The notes under the pieces: generated by a model
What the model was told of the DNA's origin: nothing
Databases searched by the model: none
What the model saw: only the letters and a program-made list of their open reading frames with translations
Made by a program: the position numbers and the translations under genes
Shown: positions 48,396-58,067 of the stretch, piece by piece
How the letters are laid out: every line of letters begins with the position of its first letter
How positions within the stretch are numbered: position 1 is the first letter of the stretch
NCBI GenBank assembly: GCA_019022495.1
Contig: JAFEKR010000002.1
Location: 3,038,001 to 3,102,000 of the forward strand
From: Epichloe hybrida
Taxonomy: Eukaryota > Ascomycota > Sordariomycetes > Hypocreales > Clavicipitaceae
Direction of reading: 5' to 3'
DNA length: 64,000 nt

Positions 48396-48484
48396 GGCCA
48401 CCGGACCAGACCACCGGGCCACCAGACTACTAGAGCACCAGACCACCAGACCACCGGACCACCGGACCACCGGACCACCAAGCC
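48396..48484. repeat. Minisatellite, ACCACCGG/ACCACCAG units
   Basis: Degenerate 8- and 16-bp units of GACCACCGGACCACCA are repeated about ten times. Antisense it gives Val/Trp/Gly-rich open frames that are artefacts. Confidence 0.8.
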
Positions 48485-49075
48485 ACACACCAGCAGGGCC
48501 TCACAGACAGCAATTTGGCGAGTGCAGAGACGCATCATGTATCCGCGGTGCACGCACACGGCATCGTCGCCCCGCCCACTTTTTGAGCTCCCCCCGCGTC
48601 CGCTCTCGACGCTAAGACCTGTCCCGTCTTGCTGTCCCCTGCTCGCATGCTCCTCGCATGCTCCCCTGTCCGAGTTCTCCTTTCTCGTACTAATTTCCTA
48701 ACTCCAGGGTCTGCAGTCTGCAGTCTGTGCAGTCTTTTGGCCCCCCCCTCCCCCCTCCCCCTTCTCTCGAGACGGGCCTAGAAAAGCATATCAGAGAGAG
48801 CTTCCCCACCGCTGACCACCGCCCGCTGACCACCGCTGACCACCTGGTTGTTGCAGCTTGCCAAGCTGGCTGTTGGAATGACCATTTGAAGCTGGTGCTT
48901 ACGGACGCACATAATCCGTACACCACACGCGCACCGTTTCCGAAGCAATTCCTCTCATTTCCCCTCCACAACGGCCAGTCCAGCCGGATCGCCAACTTCT
49001 CGCTCAGCGCTGTTGCAATCCAGCGACCAGACGGCCGAGGTCGCTGCGCACGTCACAGTCCGCTCCAGCAACCAG

Positions 49076-49113
49076 AGACTCCAGCAACCAGACACCAGCA
49101 ACCAGACACCAGC
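49076..49113. repeat. Short tandem repeat, CAGCAACCAGACAC
   Basis: Almost three units of about 14 bp lie upstream of the PSP1 gene. Confidence 0.7.
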
Positions 49114-49274
49114 AACATCCCCCTCCCCCTCCCTCCCCCGCGCGCGATAAGCGAGCCCAAACAGCTGCCGGCCAGCCTGCCAGACTCTCATATCCCGAGC
49201 GCCTCGCCTTTTTCGGGGCATCGTCGCACAGCTCAGGTGCCGCTAGCGAATACATACCTACTGCTATCAGGACC

Positions 49275-49353
49275 ACCTCGCAACCTCGCACCTCGCACCT
49301 CGCACCTTGCACTTCGCTCGCACTTCGCTCGCACCTCGCACCTCGCACCTTGC
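49275..49353. repeat. Minisatellite, CACCTCG 7-bp units
   Basis: About ten CACCTCG or CACTTCGCT-type units lie about 1 kb upstream of the PSP1 start codon. Confidence 0.8.
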
Positions 49354-50017
49354 GGAGATATCGTCTCTTATCCTGTTCGCCACTTGCGCCACGACCAAGA
49401 CCATCGATTCAATCACGGCGTCTGCTGCCACATGTGTGTGTGCAATTCGACATTCGAGTCGTCTGATCAGACCATTTCCTCCTCGTCGACTCTATACATA
49501 TCGCAGCATCTAGTGATATCCGCTGCATTTCGCAACTGCTGGAGCCGGCTTCGCATCTAATCTGCGTGGCCTCTGCCAACCCACTATGGGGGTGCAGTAG
49601 AGCAACTTGACAACATATTCCATCACCGAGACGCAATCTATTCTGCCAACATTTTGGCGGTGCGGATGGGTTTAGCTTCAAGCGTCTCATTTTGAACAAT
49701 TCTTTCTATTGTATCTGCCCTTTTCATATTCTTTCTCCCTCCCTTTTGGCTTTGGGTTAGACTTGCGCTGGTTTTAGACATTTGTTATACCAACTACATC
49801 TCGTTCTTAATCTATTATACGACCACACGATACCTGTATTTCCTCGGCCGACCCGGAGTTATTGATAGACACAACTCATCACTTTTCAACCCTGTTTGAA
49901 GTCAGTTCAGGGACTGTCCGCTTCTCACACGGACACTCATCAGACCACCCACGACTCAGAGCTATCTTGACGCATATTGCATACCAAAGATTTTGTTTTG
50001 TCCATAAATTGCAAAAA

Positions 50018-50085
50018 GTAAGTCGTCATCGTCGTGCTACAACCTCATGATGAGCGTCAGACTACGTCGTGTCTCCGTCTTGCAG
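50018..50085 (+). other. Probable 5' UTR intron of the PSP1 gene
   Basis: A strong GTAAGT donor and a TTGCAG acceptor bound 68 bp of usual fungal intron size, about 235 bp before the ATG. No perfect CTAAC branch site was seen. Transcript data would settle it. Confidence 0.4.
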
Positions 50086-50319
50086 AGCTATCAAATCAAG
50101 ATCATATCCATATTTTCTTGACATTTTGGTCGCATTGACTCTTGACAGAACGTTGCTAATAAATGATAGAGGTCTTCTGCGTAGACTGCCCGGAATTCAG
50201 CGCTAGTGTCTGGCCTAGACCGAACGTCTCCAGGCGCTCGAGAAGACGAATTCGACGACACTTGATCATCTTGATCTGGCTAGAGGCTTCTATTTCCAAG
50301 GAATCAATCACATCACATT

Positions 50320-53110
50320 ATGAGCTCAAACTCCTTCAAGTCGGCGACCTCGTCAAAACTTGGCCCGGGCTCGTTTCCCTCGGCGGCCGCAGGTAGCCAA
50401 AGCCTTCTTTTGGAGAAAGTCAACGCACGAACTTCAACACCCGACTCAGAGGCCCTTGCAAGCTCGGATGATGAAGTGGAGCACCGCAACGAAACATCAC
50501 ACGCCGCATCCGTACATCCTCACAAGCCGGTTCGCAGATCTTCTTGGTTGAACGATACATCGCAACCACTCAGTCGTCCGCGTAAAGGGTCGTTTGCCAG
50601 CAGCTCCATGTCTCCCACTGGATCGCATCCCAGCACACCGTCAGCTGAGGTAGTTGGTGGCCCCTGGGGCTCTCACTCTGCATCATCAGCTATTGGCCGC
50701 TCTTCCAGCTCATCAGCATTTGCATGGGGAACCGGCATTTGGAACGCTGACCGAAAAGATGCCACTTCCAGGTTAAGTGAAGTCCTTCCTTCCCCAACCT
50801 CCACGGTTCCCCCGGGAGGTAGCAATCATTCATTCTTTGGACACGACTCTGTGCCAACACAAGCCTCTCCAACTTCCCGTGACTCGTCGTCCAACTCTCA
50901 AATACCTTTCGCCATTCCATTACATCCAACACCGAAGACCTATCGCTCACAGTCATATTCAGTTGGCCAGATGGATCCTGAAAATGGACCTCCCGCCGGC
51001 ATGAGCTCATCCGCAATCTTGGGGCGCGCGAGACATCCAGGCTTGCAGCACAGACCATCCAGACCGAGTATGCTGAGCGAGATGGCTAATGATGGATCCA
51101 TGCTCGGAAAGGTCAAAGAGGTCGAGGATGATGATGATGAAGGCGCATCAGAATCAATGCCGGGTTCCTTTCACCAAACTTCCGAGTCCAAGACGATTGA
51201 AATGCTCACTCGCGAAAATGCCATGTTGCGCCAACAACAGTACAATTCTCGAATCCGACCTCGAGCGTCAACTGGAGCTTCTTATCTCGGAAATGGCTAT
51301 CAAACGGTTCCAGAAGAATCCGATTACGCTGTTGACGAATTGGACGAGGTGAACGACTCGATAGATTCCCTTGGACGAAGAGCCACCGGTCGTCGCATGA
51401 GCGAGTACGGCGCCGGCGCGTTTCGTACCCCGTTTGGCATCGACAATCGCAAGGCAGACAACAACTTGAATCTCAAGAAGGCTGCACTATGGTCAAGCTC
51501 CCCTGGCTTCTTTGGCGGGGATATCTCCCAGAGCCGACGTCATTCATTTGCAAATATGCCAACTCGGCAAGGGTCGGTCAGTTCCGTGGCGGACTCGGTA
51601 GCTGCACTCGATGCCGGCGCCGTGGCTGATGCACAGGGCTCTCATGCATTTCAATCTGGGTTTCCCGAGAGCCCGGGTTTGTCCAACCCCAACTCTGGTA
51701 GGGAAAGCTCCAAAACCCAGCCTCTTCCTCCATAACCTCGATTTGCCATTCTTTCAACGAGATGAATGCTAACATACAGTCGCAGCCATGCTCGCCGGCA
51801 TGCCAAACGCGATGCAATCGGCATTTGGGAATCCCTACGGTCCTCACTTTGGTCTGGGCAATCAGTTCACAAACCGACCACCTTCTCCACCTCGCAACGT
51901 TTACAGTATGGCCCAACCAAGACACAACCAGCTGCTCCACGTGGTTTTGTTCAAATGCGCCCGGGCAGACGTGTTTTATATCCAAGAAGGCACCGGCCTT
52001 ACCGTCAAGCCCGGTGATTTGGTGATTGTGGAAGCAGATCGTGGTACAGATCTCGGAACGGTCGCGAAAGACAACGTTGACTGGCAGGCCGCGAAGGAGC
52101 TGAAGGATCACTACGCTGAAGAGCACTACAAGTGGTTGATGATGTATTCGCAAGGTGCTGCAGCGGCCCAGGAAGGTTCCGGTGCCGGTTTGATGGCATC
52201 ATCCAGTGGTTTGCAAGGGAGTGCGGTTGGTGGCATGGGTCCTCCAAGTCAGCATCTCCTGCAGGAACCCAATGCCAGCGAGTTACGGCCGAAGTTGATC
52301 AAACGACTCGCACAGAATCACGAGGTACATTCTCTGCGAGACAAAGAGGGACAGGAAGCCAAAGCAAAGAGAGTCTGCATGCAAAAGGTCAAAGAACATG
52401 GTCTCAACATGGAAATCCTTGATGCCGAATTTCAAATGTAAGTGGCGGTCCTCTACGCATACAATCACCGACGGTGCAAGGGAGCGACCGTGTTGCTGAC
52501 GTATGTCTGTCTCAGGGATTGGAAAAAGCTTACATTTTACTACTTTGCGGATTCGTACATCAACTTCAACTCCCTCGTCACAGATCTTTTCAAGATCTAC
52601 AAGACCAGAATCTGGATGTCGGCAATCAATCCGGCGTCTTTTGCCAGTCCAACTCTGGGAATCCAGGCGCCAAGTGGCATTGGCCCCGGTGCTGTCGGTG
52701 TGAACCGCCCTTCTGGCGGCGAACGTCGTCAAACACCGCAGAGCCAAGACCAACAACAGCCGCAGGCATTTGGCCGAGGTTACCGCCCTGCCTTTACCCG
52801 GCCATTTACAGGGGATCGTGGCGTTCCACCAGCATCGGCCTATCCACAACCCAATTACACGTATGGCAATGCCCCTTTCGACAACAACCGTGGCAGCGCG
52901 ATTCCGTACGCTCCGAGTCTCTCACCCGGCGTTGTTGATGGCTTTCCGGGAGGCTTCGGACAGCAGGGAGACTTCCAAGCCTTGCGTCAGGGCTTTCCTG
53001 GCGCGCAGAACTTGCCTCATCCTTCTCGGCACTCGACAGGTGTCTCGCCTATTTCTCCGCAACACGATTGGGCTGCCGCATTCCAGGGTCTATCGTTGAA
53101 CACACACTGA
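50320..53110 (+). CDS. PSP1-domain protein
   Basis: Three exons (50320-51697, 51780-52437 and 52516-53110) encode 876 aa. Intron 1 (82 bp) has GTAGGG, a GCTAAC branch site and ACAG. Intron 2 (78 bp) has GTAAGT and TCTCAG. Both keep the frame. The first 500 or so residues are Ser/Pro-rich and low complexity (SSSSSAFAWGTGIW near residue 130). The PSP1 C-terminal conserved region runs from about residue 512 (HVVLFKCARADVFYI) through GDLVIVEADRGTDLG to DWKKLTFYYFADSYINF and LFKIYKTRIWM (about 680-715). The split of that core across intron 2 confirms the splice. The tail is Gly/Pro/Gln-rich. Yeast PSP1 was found as a suppressor of DNA polymerase alpha mutants, and the family's biochemical role is not settled. 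The 5' leader may be long and contain an intron. Confidence 0.92.
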
Positions 53111-54047
53111 TCAATTTTATTCGCAAACATTCGATGGACAAAAGTCTGGTGGTATGAGAGAGCACGGCAAAGATGGCCATTGTAGGCGCTCGCCAAGCAG
53201 GCCAACGTCTTGTTCAAAGATGATCAGTATCTAATGGTCGGAGTATATGTCGATTTTCTCATTCGCTTTGTTTGTCGTTTTTTTTTTTTTGTTCCTATCC
53301 ATCATCACGTAGAATTAAGTTACCGTTTTTCTGGGGGCTATTATATTCGGCGCTAGACCGACAAAGAATAAAAGGGAGTGAGTGGCAAGGGAATGAACGG
53401 GACGGTTGTAATTCTTCACGTCCCACAGGTTGAGACACTATAGACAGAGAGAACTTAAGAAAGGAGGGAGCACCCTGTGACCAATTCGCAACGATTTTGG
53501 TACGCAGGACTTGGGTAGTGTCTTGAAGCCATGTATGAAAGACATTCTCGGCTTCTTGGGCAATGCGGCTTGGTTTTTGTATCTGGCCTTTTCTTCTTTC
53601 TCATCATCTTCTTATGCCTTGAACTTTGACATTTGCTCTACACAAGATCAGTGCTATGACAAACTCTGAGCATTTGATGAAGGGTGTACTTTTTCTTTCT
53701 TCAGGATGTGAGATTAGAGCATAGGATCGAATTCAATGAGTTATGAGCACTAAGCTGTCCTACAATAACAACATGTTGAGTGCTTATCATGAATGCAATG
53801 AGCACACGTTTCGTTTCCAGCTGCCGAGCTAATTCAGGCGTGCCAAGTGGTCGCCAGCTGCCGAGTCTGATTAACTCCAGGTGTCGTTGGCTCCTTCCCG
53901 GCAGTGCTGGCGTAGGAATTGGCCACAACCGATGAATGAGCCCAGAGAAATTATCAAAATCAATAAATATTGAACATACCTCTCTCCAAAATTGCCAAAT
54001 TCTGAGTCGCATTTGGGCATTATAACCACGCACTTCGTGCATTCACG
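53111..54047. other. Intergenic, PSP1 to hypothetical gene
   Basis: A T12 tract lies at 53279-53290, in the likely 3' UTR of PSP1. No gene-like frame was seen. A few minus-strand open frames here lack any recognisable feature. Confidence 0.5.
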
Positions 54048-55046
54048 ATGGCACCCTTGACAAGGAAACGGAAGAAATTTGATCGAGGTACGCTGGTGGC
54101 AAGAACACCTGCGCTTTTCAACAATACCATGCCAGTCAATCAATCAAACACCTAACTTTTATAGACAAAAATGGAGCCGTGGATCCAATTGATGTTGACT
54201 CCGAAGAACCGGGTCCTCCTCCTTCTCCAGCCAGAAATTGTGCAGGCCGCAAGCGACAGTCGAAGCGTCCACAAAAGAGGGAAGACGTTACAGCCGTGGG
54301 GAAAATTGGGTAGCTAGACACCTTTTTCTGTTTCTTCATGGCGAAGAATTTATCACTAGACCCTAATCTAACTTGTGGATAGAAATGTTATCAACCCGAT
54401 GGCAAGCGACAAGAAAACTCGAGCGAGCACTTTCGAAGTCAAGCAATCTATGAAGAGAACGGCAGACGATCTGAAGAAGTACATCAAGACTGAGATGAGT
54501 TCCAAATCGTGAGTGACTGCGTGACGATAGCCCCGGAGAATCGCCGTCATTGAAATCTAGTCTAGTCAAACGGAGAAATCACCACTCATCGAACTAGTGG
54601 CGAGCGTTGAATTATCTAGAGACGCAGTGCACCTCTTTCCATATCTGAGCAGTGCTTACCCTGGCAAGGCAGTTGGGCTTGCTGATGACGTCTATAAGAA
54701 TGCCATGGGCCTTGTAGCAGAGTTTCGCGCGGTTGCGAGAGAGTATAGCCGGCTGAGCGAAGGCTCGAGCACCGCGAAAATGCCTTCGTGGCTACGCTGG
54801 GAGAAGGATAGCGCCGACCTTGATGAACTGAACAGGCGGATGTTGACGCAGGCAACGATGCTTGTAGAACAGCAAGTGGTCCCAAGCTCCGTCGGAGTAG
54901 AGCCAGATATGGGGGAAGACGATGTAGAACACATTGCCTGGGAGTTATTGGAAGATGCACATCCTCGGAAAGGTGCGGAAACATGGGGTAGTATGGCAGA
55001 GGCGATGCTGCAGAGCATGTGTAGTATTACAGCGTTGTTGCCTTAG
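54048..55046 (+). CDS. Hypothetical protein, four exons, probably nuclear
   Basis: I built this model from splice signals. Exons are 54048-54087, 54165-54309, 54383-54508 and 54566-55046 (792 nt, 263 aa). The introns are 77, 73, 57 bp, with donors GTACGC, GTAGCT and GTGAGT, acceptors ATAG, ATAG and CTAG, and CTAAC-like branch sites in the first two. All joins keep one frame. The N-terminus is strongly basic (MAPLTRKRKK; GRKRQSKRPQKR), consistent with nuclear import. The middle and end look helical (ELSRDAVHLFPYLSSAYPGK; DELNRRMLTQATMLVEQQV) with an acidic stretch (EPDMGEDDVEH). I do not recognise a family. The last exon alone gives a 149-codon open frame that starts at GTG, not ATG. Confidence 0.6.
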
Positions 55047-55571
55047 GGCAGACGGAGACTTTTATGATTGTTTCATACTTTTCTAGTGATACGAATGAAG
55101 TTTTATGTGGACCATGATCAAGTGAAGACGATATGCCGGGTTTTATTGTCGTCATTTCCAGCTCACGAGAACGACAAAACGCTGTTGTGCCCAGTCTTCC
55201 TTTGGATGATTGATCTTCCATTCATTGGCCAGTCAGACTCTTCCAGAGTGTAGGGGCCCACCCCGAACATGCTGACTCATCGGCAGGACAGAGGGGCAAG
55301 TCCTAGTCAGCTAACGCTAAAAGAGGACTAGTGCATCGCTTAACCCACACAAACAGGAGGGTAATTTTTGTCCACCACTTCTCGGATTGCTTGCACAAGA
55401 TCGTTGAACGAAATCTCGGTCTCAGCCCTCCCACTACTACTAACTCACCGCAGGAATCTTGCCTCACAAACCGGTTCGTTCTACCTCGATGTCCTACAAA
55501 CATCATTCTTTCGAGAGGAAAATTACAGCAGAAACTGTCAAACTGACCTTTTCAATGCCCTTATAGCCAAG
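55047..55571. other. Upstream region and 5' leader of the L15 gene
   Basis: A CTAACTCACCGCAG string (55440-55453) looks like a branch site plus acceptor, and CTTATAG ends six bases before the L15 ATG. The L15 leader may therefore contain one or two introns. Donors were not fixed. No other feature was seen. Confidence 0.4.
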
Positions 55572-56627
55572 ATGGGTGCCCTCAAGTATGTCGAGGAACT
55601 TCAGAAGAAGAAGCAGTCTGATCTGATGAGCTTCCTCCTCCGAGTGCGCTGCTGGGAAGTACGTTGAACATGCAACTCCCGATGATATTCAAATGGCATA
55701 TCGTGGACGAGCGAAGACGGAACGATGGATAATCTCTTCTTTCTCTACCGTGGCTTTCACTTGGCGAAGGTTTCGGTCAACATGTCTTGATATGGGTCGC
55801 TACGCCTCCAAAGGTTCAAACAAGGACGAGGTCCCCTTTCGTTCTTGGGGCCGATGGGAGTGCAGCCCGTCAATGAAACATGTGGCAGCCTATTCCTCGA
55901 GTCTGACTATCCAGCTCCAGGATTGGATTGAGGAAGAAGGATTGTTCATCGCCCCGTCGTTTGCTCGATCTCTGCTATACACTCGTTGAACATTTGCTGA
56001 GAGTGCATCAATATAGTACCGTCAATTGAACGTCATTCACCGCGCCTCTCGCCCTTCGCGCCCCGACAAGGCTCGTCGTCTGGGTTACAAGGCCAAGCAG
56101 GGCTATGTGATCTACCGCGTCCGCGTCCGCCGTGGTGGTCGCAAGCGCCCTGCGCCCAAGGGTGCCACTTATGGTAAGCGCTGATTGAGAACCCCCCCCC
56201 CTTCCAACCGGTTTTCAACTTGGCCCAATCCTAACTTTTGATGATTTCCTCGTCTACAGGCAAGCCTACCAACCAGGGTATCAATCAGCTCAAGTACCAG
56301 CGCTCCCTCAAGGCCACCGCCGAGGAGCGTGTCGGCCGCCGCTGCGCCAACTTGCGCGTCCTCAACTCGTACTGGATCAACCAGGACTCTACCTACAAGT
56401 ACTACGAGGTCATCCTCGTCGACCCCCAGCACAAGGCTATCCGCATCGATCCCCGCATCAACTGGATCGTCAACCCCGTCCACAAGCACCGCGAGGCTCG
56501 TGGCCTCACCGCCACCGGCAAGAAGTCCCGCGGTCTCAACAAGGGCCACCGCTACAACAAGACCAGTGCAGGTCGCAGAAAGACGTGGCTGCGCCACAAC
56601 ACCACCTCCCTGTGGCGATACCGATAG
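55572..56627 (+). CDS. rpl15: 60S ribosomal protein L15 (eL15)
   Basis: Three exons (55572-55658, 56017-56173 and 56260-56627) encode 203 aa, close to the length of eukaryotic L15. Exon 1 gives [20 protein letters not shown] and ends RVRCWE. Exon 2 starts [11 protein letters not shown] and contains [20 protein letters not shown] and [17 protein letters not shown]. Exon 3 gives [20 protein letters not shown] through to TTSLWRYR, the conserved C-terminus. L15 is a structural protein of the large subunit, bound to 25S/5.8S rRNA. Intron 1 is long (358 bp, GTACGT...ATAG); intron 2 is 86 bp with a CCTAAC branch site. Codons in exons 2-3 are strongly C-ending, as expected of a highly expressed gene. 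Large antisense frames over exon 3 are shadows. Confidence 0.97.
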
Positions 56628-58067
56628 GCGTGTCCTTCTCGATGAGGTGTCGCGTCTCGTGGCTGGTAGCGCCAGACATCTGGCGGGATGGGATGCTCTG
56701 GTTTTCATGGTATTGTCGTCGTTTTTTCAACTCGGCTCATGGGTTGTGTGTGGAAACAAGTTTTGCAAAAAAAAGCACCATCATATCATGACTTGGTAGT
56801 TCTACTTCATATTAAAAATTCAACGGTCGGAATGGACATTGTTCCTGAACAAACGCCTTTGTCCACCCTTTTTGCCTCGCTCGCAATGTGACTTCCGACA
56901 CGCCATGTCGATAGGTGCTCTATCTGTCGATGAGCATGGTTCTGTCATACGTGTGTGCTAAGTCCAGGGATTTCCCACCAGTGTGGTCAAAAAGTTCCTC
57001 GTGATTGCGGTCCGAGAGGGGCAAGGGACCCCGGCTCGAAGGGCAGAATACGCTTGAGGGAGCCTCTCATGCCGAATCACGAGGAGAAAAAGACAATGTG
57101 GACAGAGCTAGTAAAAGGACGGGACACCCGCATCATGACAGAGTCTCATCAGAACTGCCGTGCAGGACCCGGTAGGTGGGTTATAGCAAGAGCAAATGTC
57201 CTTTGATTTGGTTTTTTAATCTTGTGAAAGTAGTCTTTCGAGATCATACAAGGTCCATGAGTTAAAAGACAAAGCAAAAAATTCCCCAACCATCCATCCA
57301 ACGACTCAACCCATTTCAACCCTTTCACTTCTTGTCCACTGCGTGTCCCACCCACGTGATCTATTGACGAAGTAATCAGAAACGTAAGAGAAGATGAGGT
57401 CGCAATACAGCTATGGAGTGACTAAATAGTCAAGTCAGACTATAAGACATCCCGGCCACTGCGCGCGCGCGGGACTACCACTAGTAACCCAAGTACGCAA
57501 GATCGATATTCACCAGAATCAGCAGATGATAAAAAGACAACAAAGAACACGAATGAATGGGGAGGACTGCGAGAGAATACTAGAAGTAACAGAAAAAGCA
57601 TTTCTTGAAAAATAAGAAGGACAGTAAATCGAAATCCCCGGCGAGCAAAAGTCATCAACGTCGATGAAACGGCGGCTCAGTGTACAAGTGCACATTATGA
57701 CACATGTTGGTCCACTGCCAGTATGGACGAAAAGCTTGGCAGTCGAGTGTTTGCTCCCCTTTCGCTTCTTCCTTTGGTTCAATTCCCTCGGATTGTAATG
57801 TACACGCATAGCACCGTCACATGTGCTGTGCGGATCGTGACTGTGGGACTGAGCTAGTAATGCAATGGCGTATTCGCGTTGTATTCGTGGCAATCGATCA
57901 CGGCGCAAAATAAAAGAGGTCGTCAGATCATGGCAGTGTCGTAACCATGCTGCATGAGATATATAGTGCCATCCGGAGGCACAGGCCGCAGAAGACGTAT
58001 GGGGCGTGGTGATACAAAGTGGCCTGTGTTTAGATGGCAATGCAATCGCGAGAAAGAAGAAAAAACT
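56628..58067. other. Convergent intergenic region (3' UTRs)
   Basis: The stretch lies between the stop codons of L15 (plus) and the Puf gene (minus). It contains GCGCGCGCGCG (57461-57471) and several short open frames on both strands without conserved features. The 173-codon minus-strand frame at 57519-58040 was not recognised. Nothing else is supported. Confidence 0.55.

Larger units (their letters stand above)
47455..50319. other. Transition to euchromatin and long upstream region of the PSP1 gene
   Basis: The composition turns normal by about 47.6 kb. No protein-like frame was recognised, and the open frames of 60-280 codons here are low-complexity Pro/Thr/His/Ser or lie opposite one another. 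From about 48.7 kb the plus strand is pyrimidine-rich (CCCCCCTCCCCCCTCCCCC at 48740-48760), as in fungal promoters and long 5' leaders. Three short minisatellites lie here (48396-48484, 49076-49113 and 49275-49353). Confidence 0.6.

Noticed and set aside
48727..49560. 277-codon plus-strand frame and overlapping antisense frames
   Set aside because: Low-complexity Pro/Ser/His sequence over a pyrimidine-rich leader and minisatellites, with no domain.
55693..55989. 98-codon frame within L15 intron 1
   Set aside because: No start context or family feature, and it lies inside a well-bounded intron. A snoRNA was also sought here, but no clear RTGATGA...CTGA pair was found.
56169..56708. 179-codon minus-strand frame opposite L15 exon 3
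   Set aside because: It is a shadow of the C-ending codons of a highly expressed gene; it matches nothing and the plus-strand product is certain.
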